NCBI RefSeq assembly: GCF_000172155.1
Contig: NZ_ABIZ01000001.1
Location: 5,737,105-5,801,104, forward strand
DNA: 64,000 bases
Direction: 5' to 3'
DNA from: Verrucomicrobium spinosum DSM 4136 = JCM 18804
GTDB lineage: Bacteria > Verrucomicrobiota > Verrucomicrobiia > Verrucomicrobiales > Verrucomicrobiaceae
Made by a program: the position numbers and the translations under genes. Shown in pieces: positions 36,688 through 44,269 of the stretch. Below the pieces are notes generated by a model that saw nothing but the letters and a program-made list of their open reading frames with translations, had not been told where the DNA came from and searched no databases. How positions within the stretch are numbered: position 1 is the stretch's first letter; each line of letters opens with the position of its first letter.

Positions 36688-36718
36688 GAACTTTGAATCA
36701 CTCGTGTAACCGAAAGGC

Positions 36719-37360
36719 TTATTCCACCTTCATGGTCCCCTGCATGATCATCGAGTGCCCTGGGAAGGTGCAGAGATAAGGATAGTCACCCTTTTCTTTG
36801 GGTGCCGTAAAATCGACCGTTTCCTTTTCCTTGGGGTTGAGCAGTTTCGTGTGAGCCAAGACATCAGGGCCTTCAGGAATATAACCGCGGGCCATCCATT
36901 TCGTCATTTCGGCCATCATGCCGTTTGCGGCAGCGATCAGCCGATCCTTGGAACCCGCAGCGCCGAGCACCCAGTTGTGTTGCAGCGGGGTGGTGCTGTC
37001 ATTGTCAAAAGTCAGTTTGACCGCCTGTCCCGACTTCACCGTGAAGTTGGTCACATCAAAGGACATGGGATTAGCCGCGCCAGGTTTCAAGGTGACGACT
37101 GCCGCCCCACCCTCTTCTTTTACTGAGGAAGGAACTGCTACAGGGGCCGTTGCTGTGGGCGTTGCAGCCGCAGGAGCCGCCGCTGCCGGAGCATGTGCCG
37201 CGTCAGGAGCCTTCTTGCTCCCGAACGACTTCCCGAGACCACCCACAATAAGCACCGCTCCCGCACCGAGCGCGAAAACTCCAAATGCCAGGCCGATGAA
37301 GACATTGGCTGCGCTCCAGAAAGAGCCGCCACCTTCGTGAGAGTCGTGATGGGTGTCCAT
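36719..37360 (-). CDS. Membrane-anchored azurin-type blue copper protein
   Basis: 213 residues. The N-terminal 15 residues are His/Gly-rich (MDTHHDSHEGGG) and precede one transmembrane helix (about 17-41). An Ala/Pro-rich tether (about 50-80) leads to a cupredoxin domain (about 85-213). The domain matches azurin closely: His128 in QHNWVLG, and the C-terminal loop Cys197-Thr-Phe-Pro-Gly-His202-Ser-Met-Ile-Met206, giving the type 1 copper ligands His, Cys, His and axial Met at azurin spacing. AHTKLL and VDF...PKEKGDYPYLC are also azurin-like. Role by family: single-electron transfer between periplasmic redox partners. Unlike free periplasmic azurin this one is tethered to the membrane by a flexible arm, which suits shuttling to a fixed oxidase or reductase complex. 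Monocistronic: a strong terminator follows and the degP-like gene's terminator precedes it. Confidence 0.9.
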   Translation of the reverse strand: MDTHHDSHEGGGSFWSAANVFIGLAFGVFALGAGAVLIVGGLGKSFGSKKAPDAAHAPAAAAPAAATPTATAPVAVPSSVKEEGGAAVVTLKPGAANPMSFDVTNFTVKSGQAVKLTFDNDSTTPLQHNWVLGAAGSKDRLIAAANGMMAEMTKWMARGYIPEGPDVLAHTKLLNPKEKETVDFTAPKEKGDYPYLCTFPGHSMIMQGTMKVE

Positions 37361-37440
37361 GATTTAAATAAAGGGCACTCAAGGAAGCACGGAAGCCGCA
37401 CGGGTCAAGAAATGCCCGCCCTCCCGTGTCCCGGAGCATG

Positions 37441-37474
37441 AAAAAGAAAAGGCCGGACTCCGAAGAGCCCGGCC
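37441..37474 (-). terminator. Terminator of the DegP-like gene
   Basis: Stem GGCCGG (37451-37456) / CCGGCC (37469-37474), with an inner CTC/GAG stem and CGAA loop, followed on the minus strand by a U-rich run (37441-37450). Confidence 0.75.
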
Positions 37475-37499
37475 GGTCGGAAAGGGACAGCTCAATGCA

Positions 37500-39122
37500 T
37501 CAGTTCCGAATCACGAGGAACTTGGTCTGCCCTGCACGCAGGATTTTGAGCTGTACCGCAGCACCAGCGTCACCCTTGTGCGCTCTGGCTTCCGCAGCCG
37601 TTTTCACGGGCTGGCGGTTCACCTGAAGGATGACATCCCCTTCCTGGAGACCTACTTTGGCCGCAGGGCTGTTCTCCTCGACGGAGGTCACCACCACACC
37701 GGTTACATCGGCCTCAATCGTGTACTCCTTACGCAACTCGTCGGTCACATCCTCAATCCGCACGCCTTCAAGGAACCCGGTCGGTTTGGCCTGTTTTCCA
37801 TCACCTTGCGCCCCGCTGGAGGCGAGCTTGTCAGTGTCAAGCTTCTCAAGAACGGCATTCAACTCCATGCGCTCCGGCTTCTTGGACTGCTCGTTAAAGC
37901 GCACAACGTCGAATTTCACCGTCTCACCGGGGCGCTTGGAGCTCACCATGAGACGAAGCTTGGAGGGCTCCTCCACTTTTTCACCGTTGGCCCCCACCAC
38001 GACATCTCCTTCCTCGAAGCCAGCCTTGGCCGCCGGAGAATTCTCCACCACACGGGTGACTGTCACCCCCTCCTCGTCTTTCAGCCCCAGGAAGTCCGCC
38101 ATGCTGGGATCCACAGGATCCATCTGAATGCCGAGAAATCCACGGTCCACCTTGCCGTCATCGAGCAAGTCCGCAGCAATGTTAAGCGCCATGTCAATCG
38201 GAATGGCCAGGCCGATCCCCGCGAACATGCCACTCTGGGTCTCGATTGCGGTATTGATGCCGATCACACGACCCAGCCCGTCCACCAGCGGTCCGCCGGA
38301 GTTGCCTGGGTTGATGGCGGCGTCAGTCTGGATGAAATTCTCATAACCCGCCTGACCCCGCCGCCCAATGATGCCGAGTTGGCTGCGCCCGAGCGCACTG
38401 ACGATCCCCTGTGTCACCGACTGAGTCAGCCCCATGGGCGACCCCACGGCCAGCACCACATCTCCTACGCGCAGCTTGGAACTGTCGCCGAAGACGGCAT
38501 GAGGAAGGTCTGTGCCATCAATCTTGATCAAAGCCACATCCGTCTGGGGATCAGTGCCAATGACTTTGGCCTCATACTCCTTCCCGCGGCCCGCGATCAC
38601 CACTTTGATCTGGTCCGCACTTTCGACGACATGGTTGTTCGTGAGGATGTAACCATCGCCGGTCAGGATCATGCCGGAGCCCAAGCCGGTTTGCCGGGGC
38701 TGCTGCGGACGCTGGCGATTTCTCCCACCCGGACTGGGCTGGTTATTATCTCCCGGTTCACCCCCACGACGCTCCATCCAGTCACGGAAGAACTCACGGA
38801 ACATGGGCGGGAGCTGCCCCAGATCGTCCTCGCTCATCTCGGGCATGCTCCGGCCAGGCGTGCCCTTCTTGGAGTAGGTGCTAATGCTCACCACACTCGG
38901 GAGGATGCGCTGCACGACATCCGCGTAGCTCAGGGTGAGCTGGCCCGCGTTCGCGAGGGGCGCTGAGTCACGGGTCACCTTGCTGGCGAAGTCCGCACTC
39001 GTCATCGTAAAGGACGGCTCCTTCGTCTCAACCGGCTTCTGCTCTTGGGCAAAAGTCAAGGCTGCGACACCGAAAACTCCAACTCCTGCAAGGGCCAGTA
39101 CTTTGGGATGCTGTATTTTCAT
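37500..39122 (-). CDS. degP: DegP/HtrA-type periplasmic serine protease with two PDZ domains
   Basis: 540 residues, the usual length of Do-like proteases. Signal peptide 1-25 (cleavage near TFA-QEQ). The trypsin-like domain has the full catalytic triad: His164 in TNNHVV, Asp195 in TDVALIKI and Ser275 in NPGNSGGP. A Pro/Arg/Gln-rich insert at about 115-145 (GGEPGDNNQPSPGGRNRQRP) corresponds to the variable LA loop. Two PDZ domains follow: about 325-425 (GFLGIQMDPV ... GDVVVGANGEKVEEPSKLRL) and about 445-540 (VTSVEENSPAAKVGLQEGDV ... QVNRQPV). It degrades or refolds damaged envelope proteins. Given the enormous exported repeat proteins nearby, quality control of such substrates is a plausible job (inference). 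Which of DegP, DegQ or DegS-like subtypes applies cannot be told; the symbol is by family. Confidence 0.92.
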   Translation of the reverse strand: MKIQHPKVLALAGVGVFGVAALTFAQEQKPVETKEPSFTMTSADFASKVTRDSAPLANAGQLTLSYADVVQRILPSVVSISTYSKKGTPGRSMPEMSEDDLGQLPPMFREFFRDWMERRGGEPGDNNQPSPGGRNRQRPQQPRQTGLGSGMILTGDGYILTNNHVVESADQIKVVIAGRGKEYEAKVIGTDPQTDVALIKIDGTDLPHAVFGDSSKLRVGDVVLAVGSPMGLTQSVTQGIVSALGRSQLGIIGRRGQAGYENFIQTDAAINPGNSGGPLVDGLGRVIGINTAIETQSGMFAGIGLAIPIDMALNIAADLLDDGKVDRGFLGIQMDPVDPSMADFLGLKDEEGVTVTRVVENSPAAKAGFEEGDVVVGANGEKVEEPSKLRLMVSSKRPGETVKFDVVRFNEQSKKPERMELNAVLEKLDTDKLASSGAQGDGKQAKPTGFLEGVRIEDVTDELRKEYTIEADVTGVVVTSVEENSPAAKVGLQEGDVILQVNRQPVKTAAEARAHKGDAGAAVQLKILRAGQTKFLVIRN

Positions 39123-39148
39123 GGATTAGATTGATAAACTTGCTGTCT

Positions 39149-39165
39149 CATCTGGCTCCCAGATG
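39149..39165 (-). promoter_or_regulatory. Small perfect hairpin in the degP leader
   Basis: CATCTGG / CCAGATG with a 3-nt loop, ending 27 nt before the ATG at 39122. It could influence translation or simply be chance. The rest of the 285-bp spacer up to 39407 contains no gene and no promoter I can assign confidently. Confidence 0.25.
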
Positions 39166-39407
39166 GGCATGAAACTGCGAGCATTACAGACGACGAGACT
39201 CGCATTTTGTTGAATGTTATTTGTCGCCTTTTGTTTGAACGAACAGGTAAGGCTTTTGTTTTGGCCAATCTTGCCATTCCCAGTTCTCTCATTGCAAATG
39301 GTTGAGCAGGTATTTGCCAAGGGCGGCATGACGGAACTTTTCCATCTATCGCAATAGGATCGGGTTCACGCGCCACAGTAGCCAGTTCGCCGGCCCATCA
39401 GCGGGCC

Positions 39408-42395
39408 TCAAAAGGCGACACCCTTCTGACGGCACCATCCGGCCGCCGCAGCATTGCCCAGCCGGGCCGCCTGCTGGTACCAGCGGGACGCTTCATCCCG
39501 ATTGGTCAGCACCCCTGTCCCGTATTCCAGACACTGGGCGTAGAGCATCATGCTTTCAGCATGGCCACGGCCAGCCCCTTCCGCAAAGAGTTGCACGGCG
39601 CGCTCCGCATCTGGGGACGTACCCTGGCCGCGCAAATACAGCGCCCCAAGGTTTCCGCAGGCACTCGCCACCCCTGCGCCGTACGCGTCTGTGCAGAGCT
39701 GGAAGGCCCTTGCATCATCCCTCTCCACACCGATGCCCCGGGCATAACACACCCCGAGGAGGTCCTTTGCCACGACATCACCACCTGCGGCGGCCTTCTC
39801 CAGCAGACTGGCCGCCTTTGCGCCATCCGGCGGCGTGCCCCAGCCTTGCAGGTAGCACTCAGCCAGGGGAATGTAAGCCGCCAAATCTCCGGCAGCACTC
39901 GCTTTTTCAATCCACACGAAGCCGCTCCTCTCATCCACAGGACCACCCTCCCCTCGCAGATACGCCCGGCCCATGGCCAGCATGGCTTCCGAGCTACCGG
40001 CCTGGGCAGCGCGCTCCGCAGATCCGCGAAGCTCCTTCGTGAGTTTGCCTCCCGTTTTGCGCAAATCCTGTAGTTTGGAAATCAGACTCGGATCCGACGC
40101 CAGAGGAATCGCCATTGCCACCTCCACAGGAGGCGTACTTTTGGCCACCGCCGCGCCTGCAGGAGCTGCTCCCGCCCCACTTCCAGGGGCAGACGTTCCA
40201 CTGCGCTTCGCCAGGGCCTCCAGGTCCTTTACCACTGGCTTACTGGGCGGAGGGAGGCTAAGTTTGGTTGATTTCCCGCTATCTGGGGGAACTGGGAGTT
40301 CGATTTTGGTGACGGCCTCATCCTTTTCAGGCCCCTTCGGAGTTGGGGCGGAAGTCTTCTCCTTGTTCCCCTGCAACCAGACAGCGCGGCCGGTGAAGTG
40401 AGCCAGCGCGGCCCCCACCAGCAGAGCCCCTGCCACCACCATGGTGCAGGTGAGCCAGAAAGGTCTCTTGGACCGCACCGACATCCAGGAACTCTCCACC
40501 GTAGAGCTGCGCACCCGCATGCCAGAGCGCATGGGCGGCAGGGCGAACTCCTCATCGAAGTCATCGTCCACCTCGCCCACCGAGGATTTTTGAATCAGCG
40601 CCTCGGCAAAGCCCAGTGCAGGCTGCTCAGCGTCCTCAACGGGTCGCTGATGCTGCGGCATTGGAGGCGGGGGCGAAGGCGAGCCCCCCTTGCGAGCGGG
40701 TAGCGGGGTTGCGGCGCGTGGCATCTCCCGTGCCGCCCCCTGGGCGGGCTCCACCCCACTCAGTTCCGCATGCGGGACCGTTGGCTTGGGCTGCACCAGT
40801 TCATACTTCTGGACCAGCTTGGCAAATCGAGAGAGGAAGGAAGCGCGCGGTGAAGGCACCCCTTTGGTCGTACGCTGGAGTTCATCTTCCAGCAGGGCAC
40901 AGACAGAGTCGGTCTGAGGAATGCCCGTCACATGCTTGCTGGCAGAGCCATCCGGCATGCCCACGAGACAACAGCCCAGCGCCGCCATCCATCCCCCATT
41001 CCAGACGGGATTGGCCCCTCCCTTGGTCTGGCCCGAGAGAGGCAGCAGCAGCCCTGGATCGGTCCCACGACCTGCCATGCCATGCATGCAGGGGTGCGTG
41101 CGGATGACGATGGAGAATCCCGGCCACTCGTTCAGCTTCGTATTCAGCAGCCCCGTATCCACAGGTGCCTCTTTGCCGAAGCCCGTGAAAAGATAGATGT
41201 CCTCAAGGCGCAGGCGATGGCAGGCCAGCCCGGCTTTCTCCATCTGCTCCAGCGCGGCATCCATACTGGCCAGCACCACATACACTTCTTGCGGATCCAA
41301 CACCCGTCGAGTTTCGAGCAGATCACTCAGCGGCACGCCTTCCACCGCCGTCTCGCCCATGCACTCGATCTCCTCACCGTGCTCAACGAAGACAACAGGG
41401 ATGAGGTTCGGATATTTCCCCTTAGGCAGATTCTGCACCTGCCGGAGGGCGGCCTCTGGGAAATTCCCGGCCAGGCGCCGGGGCGGCAGCTGCTCGACCA
41501 CCACCGTCTGGCCCGTCTTCATGTACATGCCCCGCAGCGCATACGGCTGGGCAGGAGTCAGCTTCTGGCTCTGGATACGAACGGTCTGGCTGATGCTGCG
41601 GGCCAACTCCTGAAAGTTGGCCATCATGGGGGCAAGATACGGCTTGGGCTTGAGCGCAGCGGAAAGTTCACCCTCCTGGGGGGCGGCATCCAGCTTATGG
41701 AGATCCGCTATGGCCTGCGGCAACAAGGCCGCACCTTGCAGGCTCCAAGCTCCCAACACACGGGCCAGTTGCTCCTGTAGTTCAGCACTGCGTATCGTTG
41801 CCTCCTCCCCTTCGGAGGACTTCTGGAGGTGCTCTCCCAGCCAAGTTTGAAGAAACTGGATCTGCTGCCCCAAAGCTTGAGCTTCAGCCTTGGCAGTGTC
41901 TTTCGCCGTGACGAGACGATAATCCGCCAGCACCGCCACCAGGCAGTGCGGTCCAGTTTGCACCAGACGCAGGCTTTCAAGAGCCCGGATGGGCAGGCTG
42001 TCGCCCTGCGGCCCCAGCCCCTCCATGACCCGGAGGACGGCCACGGCCAGCTTCACCGCCACTCGGGCAGGCAGATCCTCGCGACGCTCCAGATAGGCTC
42101 GCAGGGTCTCACCATCCACGTTCTCCGTGATGTAGAAAGCGCTGCTGTCATCCTCACCATATTCTACCACCCTGGCCCGCAGGGGGTGCCCCTTGTCTGC
42201 AAACAGGCGGGCGCGAGCCTCAAAGGCCGCCTGGTCCTCAACGGGATCCAGGAGCACATGGCAGTGGACGAACACCTGCCGCCGTGAATCGAATGCAAAG
42301 ACCGCCACCTGCTCGCTGGAGCGGAGGACTTCAAGGTTGGCCCCATCAGCGTCTTGGGCGATCAGGTAGTGACGGAACTGCGTAGGATTGGCCAT
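39408..42395 (-). CDS. Tandem pseudokinase-TM-Sel1 repeat protein
   Basis: 995 residues. The cytoplasmic part has two degenerate protein-kinase-like units: about 1-240, with a hinge-like FYITENVDGETLRAYLERRE, and about 275-420, with ECMGETAVEGVPLSDLLETR and CHRLRLEDIYLF where an active kinase would have HRDLKPxNI. Neither shows the catalytic Asp, the DFG motif or a glycine loop, so both look inactive. A low-complexity Pro-rich region (about 520-640) leads to one transmembrane helix (about 647-667, WLTCTMVVAGALLVGAALAH). The extracytoplasmic part ends in five Sel1-like repeats (about 800-990; each with the A.......L..CY..G.G......A..L...AA..G pattern). This is a receptor-like layout: intracellular pseudokinase scaffold joined to a periplasmic protein-protein interaction solenoid. 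Upstream lies guaA with its own terminator, so it is probably transcribed alone. Partner and signal unknown. Confidence 0.8.
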   Translation of the reverse strand: MANPTQFRHYLIAQDADGANLEVLRSSEQVAVFAFDSRRQVFVHCHVLLDPVEDQAAFEARARLFADKGHPLRARVVEYGEDDSSAFYITENVDGETLRAYLERREDLPARVAVKLAVAVLRVMEGLGPQGDSLPIRALESLRLVQTGPHCLVAVLADYRLVTAKDTAKAEAQALGQQIQFLQTWLGEHLQKSSEGEEATIRSAELQEQLARVLGAWSLQGAALLPQAIADLHKLDAAPQEGELSAALKPKPYLAPMMANFQELARSISQTVRIQSQKLTPAQPYALRGMYMKTGQTVVVEQLPPRRLAGNFPEAALRQVQNLPKGKYPNLIPVVFVEHGEEIECMGETAVEGVPLSDLLETRRVLDPQEVYVVLASMDAALEQMEKAGLACHRLRLEDIYLFTGFGKEAPVDTGLLNTKLNEWPGFSIVIRTHPCMHGMAGRGTDPGLLLPLSGQTKGGANPVWNGGWMAALGCCLVGMPDGSASKHVTGIPQTDSVCALLEDELQRTTKGVPSPRASFLSRFAKLVQKYELVQPKPTVPHAELSGVEPAQGAAREMPRAATPLPARKGGSPSPPPPMPQHQRPVEDAEQPALGFAEALIQKSSVGEVDDDFDEEFALPPMRSGMRVRSSTVESSWMSVRSKRPFWLTCTMVVAGALLVGAALAHFTGRAVWLQGNKEKTSAPTPKGPEKDEAVTKIELPVPPDSGKSTKLSLPPPSKPVVKDLEALAKRSGTSAPGSGAGAAPAGAAVAKSTPPVEVAMAIPLASDPSLISKLQDLRKTGGKLTKELRGSAERAAQAGSSEAMLAMGRAYLRGEGGPVDERSGFVWIEKASAAGDLAAYIPLAECYLQGWGTPPDGAKAASLLEKAAAGGDVVAKDLLGVCYARGIGVERDDARAFQLCTDAYGAGVASACGNLGALYLRGQGTSPDAERAVQLFAEGAGRGHAESMMLYAQCLEYGTGVLTNRDEASRWYQQAARLGNAAAAGWCRQKGVAF

Positions 42396-42466
42396 GCTGC
42401 TTACTTGCCCGGAATTTCATCAGGCCGGGGCCGTTTTGCAACCCCTTACTAGCAAGATGCAAGCCA

Positions 42467-42487
42467 CCGGCCGGATCGTCCGGCCGG
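42467..42487 (-). terminator. Hairpin downstream of guaA
   Basis: Perfect 8-bp stem CCGGCCGG / CCGGCCGG with loop ATCGT, 14 nt after the guaA stop. No U-tract follows, so termination by this hairpin alone is uncertain. Confidence 0.5.
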
Positions 42488-42500
42488 GGCTCGTGGGAAC

Positions 42501-44021
42501 TCACTCCCACTCAATGCTTGCCGGGGGCTTGGTCGAGATGTCGTAAAGCACCCGGTTCACCCCTTTGACGGAGTTCAGAATGCGGTGGGACGTGGCGCGC
42601 AGAACTTCGTGCGGCAGTTCCACCCAGTCGGCGGTCATGGCGTCTTCGCTCACCACCGCGCGCAGGGAGATGGCCTGCTCGTAGCTGCGCTCATCCCCTT
42701 TTACCCCCACGGTCTTCACGGGAAGAAGGGCCGCATAGGCCTGCCAGGTCTTTTCATACCAGCCGGAACGACGCAACTCCTCGATGAAGATCGCATCGGC
42801 ATTGCGGCAGATCTCGAGACGCTCTTCCGTCACCTCACCAGGGACGCGCACCGCCAACCCAGGCCCCGGGAAGGGGTGCCGCCAGAGCGCACGATGCGGA
42901 ATGCCAAGCGCTTCCCCCAGCGCACGCACTTCATCTTTGAAAAGCTCTGCGAGTGGCTCTATCACGCGCCCCTGGTCTTTGAGTTCCAGCACCCGGTCCA
43001 CACGGTTGTGGTGGGTCTTGATCTTGGAGGCAATGGAGCCACTGGTGGCACTTTCGATGACATCTGGATAAAGGGTACCCTGCGCCATCAATTCGATGTG
43101 GTCAGCAGCACCAAAGAACACATCCAGGAACAAGTTCCCGATGATCTTGCGTTTGGCCTCCGGATCGGTCACGCCCTTGAGCGCCCCCAGGAAGGTCTCA
43201 CGTGCGTCCACCACCTCGATGGGCACCCCCACTTCCTTAAACTGGGCCTGCACCTCTTCGGACTCATTCTTGCGCAGCAACCCATGATCCACAAACAGGC
43301 AACGCTGCTTGACGCCTGCCTTGTGGAGCAGCACCGCCAGCACGGTGGAATCCACCCCGCCAGACACACCGCAGATCACTTCCCGCCCGCCCACTTCCTG
43401 ACGGATTTTTTCAATCATCTGCTCCTTGAAGGAAGCAATGCTGAACTTCGCCAACCGGCCTTCGGCAAGTCCGAGGAAGTTGTTGAGGATCTTGGTTCCC
43501 TGATGGGAATGGGTGACTTCTGGATGGAACTGAATGCCAAAGCAGGCCTCGCCCCATTGGAGGGCCACGGGGACGGCATCCTGATTGGTGGCGATTACCT
43601 TGGTGCCCTCAGGCAGGTTCTGCACCGTGTCACTGTGGCTCATCCAAATCTGGGAATCCGCGGGGATATCCTTGAAAAGCACGCTGTCGTTGGCGATGAG
43701 GCGGGCCGGGCCGTACTCACGGGTCACTCCAGGCTTCACGGTGCCGCCATGCTTGATGTTGAGTAGCTGCATCCCGTAACAGACCCCGAGAATGGGGACA
43801 TCCAAGGCACGCAAGGCATCGAAATCCACATCCGGGGCATCGACCTCTGAGGTGCTGCGGGGGCCCCCGCTAAGGATCACAGCACCCGGTTTGTTCAGTT
43901 CCTTCAGCTGCGAAGGCGCATACAGGTGGGACACAAAACCCAGTTCGCGGACTCGCCGCACAATGAGCTGGCTATACTGTGAGCCATAGTCCAACACTGC
44001 TACTTCGCCTTCGGTCATCAT
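42501..44021 (-). CDS. guaA: GMP synthase (glutamine-hydrolysing)
   Basis: 506 residues, the usual two-domain length. The N-terminal class I glutamine amidotransferase has the nucleophile Cys81 in GVCYGMQLL and the His-x-Glu pair in FGIQFHPEVTHSHQG. The ATP-pyrophosphatase domain carries the P-loop SGGVDST, followed by the dimerisation domain ending in VNRVLYDISTKPPASIEWE, the family's conserved C-terminus. It converts XMP, ATP and glutamine to GMP in the cytoplasm. Start ATG 44021 or the adjacent ATG 44018. The preceding gene on this strand is lon, 248 bp away with its own hairpin, so guaA is likely independent. Confidence 0.97.
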   Translation of the reverse strand: MMTEGEVAVLDYGSQYSQLIVRRVRELGFVSHLYAPSQLKELNKPGAVILSGGPRSTSEVDAPDVDFDALRALDVPILGVCYGMQLLNIKHGGTVKPGVTREYGPARLIANDSVLFKDIPADSQIWMSHSDTVQNLPEGTKVIATNQDAVPVALQWGEACFGIQFHPEVTHSHQGTKILNNFLGLAEGRLAKFSIASFKEQMIEKIRQEVGGREVICGVSGGVDSTVLAVLLHKAGVKQRCLFVDHGLLRKNESEEVQAQFKEVGVPIEVVDARETFLGALKGVTDPEAKRKIIGNLFLDVFFGAADHIELMAQGTLYPDVIESATSGSIASKIKTHHNRVDRVLELKDQGRVIEPLAELFKDEVRALGEALGIPHRALWRHPFPGPGLAVRVPGEVTEERLEICRNADAIFIEELRRSGWYEKTWQAYAALLPVKTVGVKGDERSYEQAISLRAVVSEDAMTADWVELPHEVLRATSHRILNSVKGVNRVLYDISTKPPASIEWE

Positions 44022-44215
44022 AATTTTGAATGGAAGGCGGTAGTCATTCGCGCAGAATGGCGGGATGTCAAAGGGGGAAGAACGGCAAACTGCATTAGCA
44101 GGTCAGCTCCAGTATGGCGTTCGGCCGGGAGGGACGCCCCGGTCATGGGCAGCTTCCTGCGGCGGCACTGTGGCCTGACTGTTGGGGAACTCCGATCACA
44201 CCACATGCATCGGGA

Positions 44216-44253
44216 GGTCCGGCGGTTGCGCTTGAAGCACAAGCCGCCGGACC
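44216..44253 (-). terminator. Long hairpin downstream of lon
   Basis: Ten-bp stem GGTCCGGCGG / CCGCCGGACC extended by TTG/CAA and a small inner stem; it starts about 17 nt after the lon stop. No clear U-tract follows. Confidence 0.5.
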
Positions 44254-44269
44254 TTGCACCGATGGGAGC

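Noticed and set aside
37578-38966. 462-residue plus-strand open frame
   Set aside because: Lies antisense to the DegP-like gene, whose catalytic triad and PDZ domains are intact.
42585-43766. 393-residue plus-strand open frame
   Set aside because: Antisense of guaA, which is unambiguous.
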